Part shown: positions 1-6,863 of the stretch, in pieces
How the letters are laid out: each line of letters starts with the position of its first letter
How positions within the stretch are numbered: the stretch's first letter is position 1
Origin: Pirellulales bacterium
GTDB taxonomy: Bacteria > Planctomycetota > Planctomycetia > Pirellulales > JAICIG01
DNA length: 39,351 bases
Assembly: GCA_035533075.1 (NCBI GenBank)
Contig: DATLUO010000249.1
Location: 1-39,351 of the forward strand
Reading direction: 5' to 3'
The notes under the pieces: model-generated
Seen by the model: the letters and a program-made list of their open reading frames with translations, nothing else
The model's database searches: none
Told to the model about the DNA's origin: nothing
Translations under genes and position numbers: made by a program

Positions 1-607
1 TCAGCCAGCTCTGGACGTCGGCCACCATTTGCGAGGTGGAACTGAACGTGGAGGTCGTTCCGTCCGCCCCGAAAACCGCCGTGCCGCTCACCGTGGAGGA
101 GAAATCGCCGCCAGGGGTCTTCCACATCTGGTTGGGATAAAAGGTGTTCGTCCAGGTCGCGTCATTGGTGGTGGTCGGAGCAAACGGCGGCATGAAATAC
201 TGCGGCACCCCCGTGCCTTGGCCCCAGTTCTGAGATACGTCATGCAGGCCTACGGTAGGGGTTACGGTGGTGGTGGAGTTGGTCAACTCCATCGTCACGG
301 TGAGCGACACGCTATTGATCGTCGAGCCCGCGGGAATGCTGCCGGCAACGTTGAAGTCGACGAGGCCTCGCATGGGGGTCAATGAAAAGTGCTCGAGACC
401 CACAAAAATGTACTGGGATGCGCCTCCGCTGTACTGGGGGTACTGGTACTCGATCAGCGAATTGTCCTTGGCCGGAGTGAGTGACACAGCCGTCAAGAGT
501 TCGCGCCGCTCCAACAACTCGACGCCCAGTCTTCGGCGGTAGGTATCACCCCGGCGTGAGCGTTTTATCTGCTTGCTGCGTAAAGACTTGAGTAGATCGA
601 AATTCAT
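1..607 (-). CDS. Exported DNRLRE-like surface protein with LEPR-XLL type N-terminus (3' end missing)
   Basis: The frame is open from an ATG at 607 to the left edge, so at least 202 residues are encoded and the C-terminus is missing. The start is very basic (about residues 11-27) and is followed at residues 31-39 by LLERRELLT. This is the LE-x-R-x-LL pattern seen at N-termini of large planctomycete surface proteins. The rest is Ser/Thr/Gly-rich beta-structure. It has an N-terminal DNSLIEY segment, then VDFNVAGSIPAGSTINSVSL, QNWGQGT, ATWTNTFYP, TPGGDFS and STSQMVADVQSWL. This series is typical of DNRLRE-like carbohydrate-binding or surface modules found in multi-domain secreted proteins. An AAGG lies about 10 nt before the start, a weak ribosome site. 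It is transcribed divergently from the YceI gene. The export role is inferred from the N-terminal type; the ligand is unknown. Confidence 0.8.
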   Translation of the reverse strand, partial: MNFDLLKSLRSKQIKRSRRGDTYRRRLGVELLERRELLTAVSLTPAKDNSLIEYQYPQYSGGASQYIFVGLEHFSLTPMRGLVDFNVAGSIPAGSTINSVSLTVTMELTNSTTTVTPTVGLHDVSQNWGQGTGVPQYFMPPFAPTTTNDATWTNTFYPNQMWKTPGGDFSSTVSGTAVFGADGTTSTFSSTSQMVADVQSWL

Positions 608-986
608 GAGTTGCCTTGCTCTGCGGTCGACGGAAACCTGTGCGTTGTTCGCAGGGTTAGACGCAATTCTCATTAAGGCCACGTCCGCCAACGATGGCAA
701 GAAAAAAGTGACCGGAACGGGAGACGACTCGGGCAGCGACGGATGACGGAACGGAATATTCCGCATAAAACACGCTGATGCGGCTACCCAAACCGCTTTT
801 CGCCTCGGCCCTTTGCCGGCAGTTGGTCCATGAGGAGATGCGCACCCCTATCAGTAATAACGGAGTGCGGGCGACAAAGCGCGCCTATTCGCAAAACGTC
901 CGACACTGAGCTTTACGCCGAGTTGAAGCGAGGCTAGCATTCGCGGCACCGGGACGTCACCAATCGCGAAATCGCGGGAGGAACGA
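608..986. other. Divergent intergenic region
   Basis: This stretch of about 380 bases separates the leftward surface-protein gene from the rightward YceI gene, so both promoters should lie here. Short open frames on both strands have no recognisable domain or ribosome site and are not called. No convincing sigma-70 promoter pair, tRNA or hairpin terminator was found by eye. Confidence 0.5.
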
Positions 987-1694
987 ATGTTAGTGAAGTC
1001 AAAATGCCGCGTCGTGTCGTTTGCCGCCTTGTCTCTGCTGGCCGGTTGGCTGCTCTGCCCTTCTTTGTCGTGCGCGGAAGACGGCCAAACGCCGAACCAA
1101 GGCGAGATCGCGCTCAAGGCAAGCCGAGTTTACGTCTTTGTCGGAAAAGTCGGCCTGGGCCATGAACATGCCGTCGTGGGGCGTATGAAATCGGGATTCA
1201 TCAATCTGGGTGCGAAGAGCAAGGCCGGCGAAATCGTGTTTGATATGCCGAGCTTTGCCGCCGATACCGCGGAAGCCCGAAAGTATCTCAGCCTGGAGGG
1301 GACGACGGCCGCCGCGCGGCAGAAGGAAGTGACCGACAACATGCTGGGCGGCGACGTGCTGGACGTTCGCAAGCATCCCACGGCGTCGTTTGCGATCGCG
1401 TCGGCGTTGCCGTTGGGCAAACGCTCGCAGGAAGGCCATGCCTTGTATCGTCTCGAAGGAGAGTTTACCTTGCACGGTGTCAAGCGGCCTTTGAAACTCG
1501 ATGCCGAGCTGGTCGAAGAAGAGGGACGGACGCGCGTCCGCGGCTCGTTCGCGGTCAAGCAGACCGATTTCGGCATCAAGCCCTTTTCCAAGGCGTTCGG
1601 GGCGGTCGGGGTCACCGACGAGTTGAAGATCTACGGCGAGATCGTGCTTGAGGGGAGGAGCGTGGCGGAACGCCGCGGACCCAAGCGCCAATAA
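987..1694 (+). CDS. YceI-family exported protein
   Basis: A protein of 235 aa. Residues 1-30 form a signal peptide: a basic start, a hydrophobic core around residues 11-24, and likely cleavage after Cys-Ala. The mature part is a YceI-like lipocalin-type beta-barrel. It has the early VGLGHEHAVVGR segment, DVLDVRKHPTASFAI (the family's 'xxxHPxAxF' strand), a GEFTLHGVKRPLKLDAEL strand and FGIKPFSKAFGAVGVTDELK near the end. YceI proteins are periplasmic and bind long isoprenoid or other apolar molecules; the ligand here is unknown. The start is fixed by GGGAGG five bases upstream of the ATG. A SAM methyltransferase follows within about 60 bases, then membrane methyltransferases of the isoprenylcysteine type. 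That context would suit an isoprenoid or lipid role, but this is inference. Confidence 0.9.
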   Translation: MLVKSKCRVVSFAALSLLAGWLLCPSLSCAEDGQTPNQGEIALKASRVYVFVGKVGLGHEHAVVGRMKSGFINLGAKSKAGEIVFDMPSFAADTAEARKYLSLEGTTAAARQKEVTDNMLGGDVLDVRKHPTASFAIASALPLGKRSQEGHALYRLEGEFTLHGVKRPLKLDAELVEEEGRTRVRGSFAVKQTDFGIKPFSKAFGAVGVTDELKIYGEIVLEGRSVAERRGPKRQ

Positions 1695-1753
1695 GTGCGA
1701 TCGTGCCTTTGACACAGAAGCCCGGCAGCGCCCGGCCTGGAGACGCAAAGAAC

Positions 1754-2596
1754 ATGATCCACTGTCCCGCCGTCCGCAAAGACGGCATCCGCTGGCACTA
1801 TGACCTGTCGACGCTGTTCTACCGGCTGCTCTGGGGGCGGCACATCCATCATGGACTGTGGGACGGCTCCGAGTCGCCCGCCGTGGCCCAGCAGAAGCTC
1901 ACCGAGACGCTGGCCGCGGCCGCCGGCATTCAGGGAGCCGAGCGCGTGCTCGACGTCGGCTGCGGCATGGGCGGTTCGTCGATCTTCCTGGCCAAACGGC
2001 ACCACTGCCGAGTGAGCGGCGTAACGCTCAGTCCCTTGCAGCGGATTTGGGCGTCGTCCGCGGCGCAGATGCAAGGGGTGGCCCGGCAGACGGATTTTCG
2101 CTGTGTCGATGCCGAGCAGGCGGTGATCCTTCCCGGATCATTCGACGTCGTGTGGAGCATCGAATGTACGGAGCACTTGTTCGACAAGCCGAAGTTTTTC
2201 CAGCGGGCGGGCGAGTGGCTGCGGCCCGGCGGGCGTGTGGCCATCTGCGCCTGGCTGGCCGGCAACCCGCTTGACGGCGAAGAACAGCGGAAACTGGTGT
2301 ACGACGTTTGCGAGGGTTTTTTCTGCCCGTCGCTGGGCACGCAGGAAAACTACGAGCAGTGGATGCGCGACGCGGGGCTGGTCGTCGAGCGGTCTGAGCT
2401 TTGGACCGAGCGCGTGATGCGGACCTGGGAGATTTGTGCCCAGCGAGTGCGATGGACGGGCGTGGGGCTGCTGGGCCGGCTCATCCACCGCGACACCGAC
2501 ATGTTTTTGCGGCGGTTCCAGACGATTCTGGCCGCCTACCACAGCGGCGCCATGCAATACGGCTGCTTCGTCGCGCGTAAACCGGAAGTTGCGTAG
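1754..2596 (+). CDS. Class I SAM-dependent methyltransferase (tocopherol/sterol-type)
   Basis: A protein of 280 aa from the ATG chosen here. GGAGA about ten bases upstream supports this start; a GTG at 1703 in frame would add 17 residues but has no ribosome site. The N-terminus, IRWHYDLSTLFYRLLWGRHIHHG up to about residue 34, is the 'HYD..S.FY...WG..IHHG' entry typical of gamma-tocopherol, sterol and cyclopropane-type methyltransferases. SAM-binding motif I is VLDVGCGMGG at about residues 65-74. It is followed by the acidic VDAEQA loop and the WSIECTEHLFDKPKFFQRAGEWLRPGG segment (motifs II-III). It probably methylates a small hydrophobic acceptor in the cytoplasm or at the membrane. The substrate cannot be read from sequence. 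Its stop codon TAG is also the start of a dispersed GTAGGGTGGG palindromic repeat. Confidence 0.9.
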   Translation: MIHCPAVRKDGIRWHYDLSTLFYRLLWGRHIHHGLWDGSESPAVAQQKLTETLAAAAGIQGAERVLDVGCGMGGSSIFLAKRHHCRVSGVTLSPLQRIWASSAAQMQGVARQTDFRCVDAEQAVILPGSFDVVWSIECTEHLFDKPKFFQRAGEWLRPGGRVAICAWLAGNPLDGEEQRKLVYDVCEGFFCPSLGTQENYEQWMRDAGLVVERSELWTERVMRTWEICAQRVRWTGVGLLGRLIHRDTDMFLRRFQTILAAYHSGAMQYGCFVARKPEVA

Positions 2597-2632
2597 GGTG
2601 GGAGCGAGCGAGCTTGCGAGCGCCGGCCCACC
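2593..2632 (+). repeat. Dispersed palindromic repeat, copy 1
   Basis: The element begins GTAGGGTGGG and ends CGCCGGCCCACC, with an internal GAGCTTGCGAGC. The same ~39-bp element recurs in six other places in the window (6278, 12901, 16709, 16766 inverted, 19898, 22713 inverted), always outside genes. Here the first TAG is the stop codon of the methyltransferase gene. It belongs to the class of small dispersed palindromic repeats of GC-rich genomes. No transposase is encoded. Confidence 0.85.
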
Positions 2633-2639
2633 GATTTGA

Positions 2640-2711
2640 GGCGTCAGGTTTCAGGCGTCAGGCATCAGGGCACATTACCTGACGCCTGACGCCTGATGCC
2701 TGATACCTGAT
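2640..2711. repeat. CAGGCGT-type inverted/tandem heptamer repeat
   Basis: A run of variants of the 7-mer CAGGCGT/CAGGCAT on one side is followed by its reverse complement (CTGACGCCTGACGCCTGATG) on the other. Together they form an imperfect hairpin of about 30 bp per arm around the spacer GCACATTA. A very similar block lies at 6325-6398. In both places it directly follows a copy of the GTAGGGTGGG repeat, so the two elements appear to travel together. Confidence 0.8.
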
Positions 2712-2757
2712 TCTTTGCGGCAGGCGGGACGGCCGCGCAACGAAGGAGTGTGCAAGG

Positions 2758-3540
2758 ATGCGCCGAGCCTGCGGAATCGCCTTTGGAATTGCCACGCACG
2801 CGCTGTTCTTTTATACGCTTTATCGCGTGTTCTTGTTTCTCTTCGCCGATCGGGCGCCGTCGCCGCCGGGACCGCTGTGGTACGATTTTGTGCTCGCGGG
2901 CCAATTTGGCGCGATCCACAGCTTCCTCTTGCACCCCACGACCCGGCGACGCCTCTCGCCCTGGATTCCCCCGCCGTTTTACGGCTGCTTTTTTTCGGCG
3001 GCCACCTGCCTGACGCTATTGATCATGTTCGCGGGCTGGCGATCGGCCGGGCCGACCCTCTGGCGGCTGACAGGCTTTTCCCGGCTGGTTGTGGAAGCGG
3101 CCTATGTCGGATCGTGGCTGATGCTGTTCTATAGCCTCTGCGTTTCGGGCCTGGGCTATCAGACCGGCTTCACGCCGTGGTGGCAGTGGGTCCGAGGCCG
3201 CGAACTGCCGCGTCGCCCGTTCGGCCCGCGCAACATCTATATGGTGTTGCGGCATCCGGTCTATCTGAGCTTCATGGCGACGGTCTGGTTCAACCCCGTG
3301 ATGACGCTCGACCGGCTGCTGCTGGCGGTCGTTTGGACGTGTTACATCTTCGTGGGAAGCTGGCTCAAAGACGAGCGCCTGATTCACTACCTGGGCGACA
3401 CTTACCGCGCCTACCAGGAGAAAGTGCCCGGCTATCCTTTCATGCCGTTCGGCCCATTGGCCCGCCGCAAACGGCACGAGGAGCCAAGCACAGTTCTATT
3501 GCCGCAGGCCGGTGCGCTTGCGGATCGCAAGGCGGCCTAG
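2758..3540 (+). CDS. Isoprenylcysteine methyltransferase/NnrU-like integral membrane protein
   Basis: A protein of 260 aa with about five hydrophobic segments (around residues 5-28, 44-60, 78-98, 110-130, 178-202). The C-terminal half carries the signature of the ICMT/NnrU/PEMT membrane methyltransferase superfamily: NIYMVLRHPVYLSFM (the RHPxY motif, SAM and lipid side), then LKDERLIHYLGDTYRAYQEKVPGYPF (the 'E...L....G..Y..Y...VP.y.P' motif). Such proteins methylate small membrane substrates or act in nitrogen-oxide metabolism (NnrU). The substrate here is unknown. AAGGAG nine bases before the ATG fixes the start. The tail after residue 235 is polar and lacks family features. A second, shorter member of the superfamily lies at 5520-6101. 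Confidence 0.87.
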   Translation: MRRACGIAFGIATHALFFYTLYRVFLFLFADRAPSPPGPLWYDFVLAGQFGAIHSFLLHPTTRRRLSPWIPPPFYGCFFSAATCLTLLIMFAGWRSAGPTLWRLTGFSRLVVEAAYVGSWLMLFYSLCVSGLGYQTGFTPWWQWVRGRELPRRPFGPRNIYMVLRHPVYLSFMATVWFNPVMTLDRLLLAVVWTCYIFVGSWLKDERLIHYLGDTYRAYQEKVPGYPFMPFGPLARRKRHEEPSTVLLPQAGALADRKAA

Positions 3541-3546
3541 CCGTGA

Positions 3547-3744
3547 CTACGATCCTCCGCCCTCACCGCCCGTCATGCCGCCTTCCCCGCCCGCCAGGCT
3601 CGCGGCCATGCCCTGTTGTGAAATGCTCAGCATGTCCTGAATCACTTGCGACGCCGCGGTGTTCGCCGACTGCAAGGCCGACGCGGCCGGGCTCGAAGGA
3701 GCGCTGACGCTGGAAACCGACGAAGATCCAATGGGGGACAACAT
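3547..3744 (-). CDS. Small Ser/Ala/Gly-rich protein A, paralogue of the 59-aa protein at 6470-6649
   Basis: A protein of 65 aa starting with MLSPIGSSSVSS. It is called as a gene because AGGAG lies about eight bases before the ATG and because residues 23-49 match a second small protein 2.9 kb away: ALQSA...SQVIQDMLSISQQGMAAS against ALQAASSQAIQDSLKISSQGQAAS. The conserved block could form one amphipathic helix. The start is Ser/Pro/Val-rich with no signal peptide, and the C-terminus is GGEGGMTGGEGGGS. No family is recognised. The gene is convergent with the membrane methyltransferase before it (6 bases between stops) and divergent from the ligase gene. Possible roles are a regulatory or scaffold peptide or a modified precursor peptide; nothing in the sequence decides this. 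Confidence 0.7.
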   Translation of the reverse strand: MLSPIGSSSVSSVSAPSSPAASALQSANTAASQVIQDMLSISQQGMAASLAGGEGGMTGGEGGGS

Positions 3745-3900
3745 CTTTCATCTCCTATCGTTGACCCGGAAGCCAAATCGTCTGCGGTCGCCGCGCAGAA
3801 GAACCGTCAGCAGAATTATCGACGTGCCTGGCTTGCATGCGCCATTCATACTTGGCGATTCGCAAAACTTTGCCGGTTGGGATAACCGTGTGAGACGCCC

Positions 3901-5280
3901 GTGAGCTTTTTCACTCTACGCAAATTACCGGGCCAGTGCTGGCCTCAACTGCCTGATGCGTGCCTGAGCCAAGTATGGGCGGCCTACCGCGCACTCGACG
4001 CCACTCAATGGCTCGCCGCCGCTGAGCTTGAGCACCGGCAGCTCAGCCAGTTGAACGAGCTCGTCGATCATTGCCGGGAGCACGTGCCTTTCTACCGTGA
4101 CTTGCTGGCGACTCACGGCATCGACGGTAAAGCGATTCAATCGATGAGCGACCTGCGCCGCATTCCGCTCTTGTCGCGCAGCACCTGGCAACAGCACTTC
4201 GACCGCTTTTGCGCCGAGCAACTGCCGCCAGGAACGGTGCCGTTCGACGAAGACCTGACTTCGGGCACCAGCGGCGTGCCCGTGCGCGTGCTCAAGACCA
4301 ACGTCTTTTACGTGTGGTGGCTGGCTTTTTATCTGCGCGACCTGGAGTGGAGCGATCTGCGGCCGAGCGGCACCATGGCGTCGATCCGCAGCACGCTGAA
4401 GACCGGCGTCGATCTCGAACATCTGTTGCAGGGGCAGCGGATGCGTTGCTGGAACCCCGTTTTGGAGCCGCTGCTGGAGACCGGCCAACTGTTCGGCATG
4501 GACCTCCGCCAGGATCCAAAGCGGCAAATCGAATGGCTGATGGAGATCAACCCCGACTACTTACTGAGCCACACTTCCAATCTCGAGCTGTTGGCCAATC
4601 TGCTGCTGGAAGAACCGCGCACGTTTCCCAAGCTGGCCGCCATCCAGGCGATTTCGGAAACGCTCACCGACGAAGCTCGAAGGAAGATCGAGACCGCGTT
4701 TCAGTCGCCGGTGCGAAACCTGTATAGTTGCGCGGAGGCGGGCTATTTGGCGTCGCCCTGCCCCGCGGGCCACGGTTTTCACGTGCATGCCGAGAACGTC
4801 ATCATGGAGATCCTCGACGACGGCGGCCAGCCCTGCCGGCCGGGCGAAACGGGCCGAGTCGTGTTGACGGTGTTGCACAACTTCCGCACGCCGTTCATCC
4901 GCTACGACATCGGCGATTTCGCCGCGCTCGCCGCGCAATCGTGCCCCTGCGGCCGCGGCCTGCCGCTGCTGACGCGCGTGGAAGGCAAGGCCCGGCCCCA
5001 TTTCAAGCTGCCCGGCGGACGGTGGAAACATTCGTCGGAATTGGTCCACGTCGTCACGGCCGTCGGCGCGCACCACCAGCACCAGGTCGTGCAACGCACT
5101 CTCGATCAGGTGATCGTCCGCATCGTGCCGGGCCGCGAATGGACCTCGGAGCATGGTCGACGTCTCGTCGAGGCCGTGCGCGGCTTTTTTGAGTCGTCGA
5201 TCGACGTGCGGTTGGAGGTCAGAGAGCGATTGGAGTTATCGCCCTCCGGCAAACTGCGCAGCATGGTGTGCGAGGCGTAA
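3901..5280 (+). CDS. CapK/PaaK-family AMP-forming ligase (phenylacetate-CoA ligase-like)
   Basis: A protein of 459 aa starting at GTG with only a weak upstream ribosome site. It shows the layout of the phenylacetate-CoA ligase/CapK branch of adenylate-forming enzymes. The N-terminal helix region contains LNELVDHCREHVPFYRDLL (about residues 51-69) and LRRIPLLSR (about 85-93). The P-loop-like LTSGTSGVPVRV lies at about 119-130 and ISETLTDEARRKIETAF near the middle. RYDIGD at about 334-339 is the adenylation core motif, followed by CPCGRGLPLL and a small C-terminal domain ending RLELSPSGKLRSMV. These enzymes activate a carboxylic acid with ATP to an acyl-AMP and usually pass it to CoA or another acceptor. 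CapK relatives often sit in polysaccharide or secondary-metabolite clusters. The two membrane methyltransferase genes on either side suggest work on an apolar or membrane-bound substrate (inference). Confidence 0.88.
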   Translation: MSFFTLRKLPGQCWPQLPDACLSQVWAAYRALDATQWLAAAELEHRQLSQLNELVDHCREHVPFYRDLLATHGIDGKAIQSMSDLRRIPLLSRSTWQQHFDRFCAEQLPPGTVPFDEDLTSGTSGVPVRVLKTNVFYVWWLAFYLRDLEWSDLRPSGTMASIRSTLKTGVDLEHLLQGQRMRCWNPVLEPLLETGQLFGMDLRQDPKRQIEWLMEINPDYLLSHTSNLELLANLLLEEPRTFPKLAAIQAISETLTDEARRKIETAFQSPVRNLYSCAEAGYLASPCPAGHGFHVHAENVIMEILDDGGQPCRPGETGRVVLTVLHNFRTPFIRYDIGDFAALAAQSCPCGRGLPLLTRVEGKARPHFKLPGGRWKHSSELVHVVTAVGAHHQHQVVQRTLDQVIVRIVPGREWTSEHGRRLVEAVRGFFESSIDVRLEVRERLELSPSGKLRSMVCEA

Positions 5281-5519
5281 CGGCCGTCGGCATTCATTTC
5301 GGGAACGTAATGCCCACAACATGTATCCGTCGAACTTCCTCGATAAATCCAAGCGCCGCCCAGGCAAGAGGCCGATACAGAGGATGGGATTGAATCCGCG
5401 ATGCTGTAACTCTCGGTCCGCAAAGGAGAAGCGTTCCAGCGACGTTATGTTCAGGTAACGCTGAATTTGCGGCGGCACGAGCAGACGCCGCATGAATCTC
5501 GAAAGGAGGCTTTGCCGTG

Positions 5520-6101
5520 ATGAACCCCTTATATGCAAGGGCGGTTATTTTTCTTGCAAGCGTCCTGATGATTGTGATCCGGGCGCCCCACGGACAGCGA
5601 AGTCGATCGCTGCCCGTTTTCAAGAGCCGCAAGGGCAGGCTGGAACGCGTGCTGCTGGGCATCAACTACGTGGCCTACTTTTTCCCACTCCTGTGGATCG
5701 CCACGCCGGTGTTCTGGTTTGCCGACTATCCGCTTCGCCCTCTCTCATTTTGCGCGGGCGGCTGTTGTCTTTTGGCCGGGCTGTGGCTCTTCCACCGATC
5801 GCACGCGGACCTCGGCGACAACTTTTCAGTTTCTCTGGAAGTGCGCGAAAAGCACCAACTGGTCACGCACGGTGTTTATCGCCGCGTTCGCCACCCGATG
5901 TATCTGGCGTTTTTCATCTACCTGTCGGGCCAAGCGCTGGTCATTCCGAACTGGCTGGCCGGCCCTAGCGAAGTCATTGTCATGCTGCTGCTTTTTGCGC
6001 TCCGCGTGGAGCGCGAGGAACGGATGATGCTGGAAGCCTTCGGCCACGACTACCGCGCCTACATGGCGTCGACCAAGCGTCTGCTGCCCAGCGTGTGGTG
6101 A
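5520..6101 (+). CDS. Isoprenylcysteine carboxyl methyltransferase-family membrane protein
   Basis: A protein of 193 aa. AGGAGG lies 10 bases before this ATG and 7 before an overlapping GTG at 5517, so the start is certain only to one codon. Hydrophobic segments lie at about residues 5-20, 42-64, 70-88 and 130-160. The ICMT signature is clear: LGDNFSVSLEVREKHQLVTHGVYRRVRHPMYLAFF (SAM-binding RHPMY) and then VEREERMMLEAFGHDYRAYMASTKRLLP (the 'E...L...FG..Y..Y....RL.P' motif). It should be an inner-membrane SAM-dependent methyltransferase acting on a small lipid-like or thiol/carboxyl substrate. It shares only the superfamily motifs with the protein at 2758-3540. The gap after the ligase gene (about 240 bases) shows no gene. 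Confidence 0.88.
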   Translation: MNPLYARAVIFLASVLMIVIRAPHGQRSRSLPVFKSRKGRLERVLLGINYVAYFFPLLWIATPVFWFADYPLRPLSFCAGGCCLLAGLWLFHRSHADLGDNFSVSLEVREKHQLVTHGVYRRVRHPMYLAFFIYLSGQALVIPNWLAGPSEVIVMLLLFALRVEREERMMLEAFGHDYRAYMASTKRLLPSVW

Positions 6102-6277
6102 ATCAGCGGCGCTCGCCCTTTTGCCAAGGAAAACGCAACAAGGGCTTGCCGAAGCGAACTTCAAGGCCGGCGGTGAGTGCCACGTAAACCGGATTTCCGG
6201 TAGGCCGTCTGGGAATCGGCCGAGCGGACGACGCGCAAGGCAGCATAAGCGTGTGGTGCGCGGCACGTGCCTGGTGC

Positions 6278-6316
6278 GTAAGGCGGGGCCAGCGAGCTTG
6301 CCAGCGCTGGCCCACC
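6278..6316 (+). repeat. Dispersed palindromic repeat, copy 2 (diverged)
   Basis: Diverged copy that reads GTAAGGCGGGGCCAGCGAGC at its start and GCGCTGGCCCACC at its end. The GGCCAGCG and CGCTGGCC parts now pair with each other, so the potential to fold is kept although the sequence has changed. Confidence 0.75.
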
Positions 6317-6324
6317 GTTCAAGA

Positions 6325-6398
6325 GGCGTCAGGTTTCAGGCGTGAGGCATCAGGCGCGGTTCTCCGACCGCGGCTGACACCTGAAGCCTGACGCCTGC
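6325..6398. repeat. CAGGCGT-type heptamer inverted repeat, second block
   Basis: Starts GCGTCAGGTTTCAGGCGTGA and returns as CTGACACCTGAAGCCTGACG around a GC-rich centre. It is homologous to the block at 2640-2711 and, like it, directly follows a copy of the GTAGGGTGGG element. Confidence 0.78.
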
Positions 6399-6469
6399 GA
6401 GTGGTCGGCCGGCGCTCGTCCCGGCGCGTTGGGGCCGGCCCCACCTAACGGCGCTCGCGCAGAGATCGC

Positions 6470-6649
6470 TTAGGATCCGTCGTGGTCGCCGTCGGAATCG
6501 AGCGCGGCACTGGCCGCCTGACCCTGCGACGAAATCTTGAGCGAATCCTGGATCGCCTGCGACGAAGCGGCCTGGAGCGCCGCCGTTTGCGGACTGGACT
6601 GGGTGGCGGCCGGCGAAATCGAGGGTGTGCTTGTAATCGATTGCAGCAT
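6470..6649 (-). CDS. Small Ser/Ala-rich protein B, paralogue of the 65-aa protein at 3547-3744
   Basis: A protein of 59 aa starting with MLQSITSTPSISPAATQ. GGGAG six bases before the ATG supports the start. Residues 24-47 (ALQAASSQAIQDSLKISSQGQAAS) align with the 65-aa protein A: identical at ALQ, IQD, IS, QG and AAS, with a three-residue gap. The C-terminus differs: here it is acidic (ALDSDGDHDGS) instead of Gly-rich. There is no signal peptide, Cys or transmembrane segment. Like protein A, it lies downstream of, and convergent with, an ICMT-family gene and is divergent from the next enzyme gene, here the MBL-fold protein. No known family is recognised; the function is unknown. Confidence 0.68.
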   Translation of the reverse strand: MLQSITSTPSISPAATQSSPQTAALQAASSQAIQDSLKISSQGQAASAALDSDGDHDGS

Positions 6650-6863
6650 GTTGGTCTCCCGCGGTTGCGTTAAAGGAAACAGATCACCCCCGGCGACGAT
6701 CTGCCAGTTTTCTCATCGGCCGCGCCAGCGAACAGCGGCACTTTTTTTGAAACTGGCCTGGGTTTGACGATGTTGAGGCTTGTTCCGGATGGATGAGGCG
6801 AACAAGAAGCGTAAACCTTGCCACTTCACCCGCGGGCCGGCCGGTCGCTACAATGCGCGGCGA

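Larger units (their letters stand above)
6102..6469. other. Intergenic region holding two dispersed repeats
   Basis: About 370 bases between convergent genes. It contains copy 2 of the GTAGGGTGGG element and the second CAGGCGT heptamer block, listed separately, and a GGGGCCGGCCCC palindrome near 6432-6443. The remaining sequence shows no gene. Confidence 0.6.

Noticed and set aside
3563-3751. Alternative leftward frame starting at 3751 over small protein A
   Set aside because: The AGGAG site is placed correctly for the ATG at 3744, not for this one, and only the 3744 frame matches the paralogue.
5236-5538. Leftward frame in the gap between the ligase and the second ICMT-like gene
   Set aside because: No ribosome site, overlaps two good genes at its ends, and no family match. 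It could be a gene remnant but this cannot be supported.
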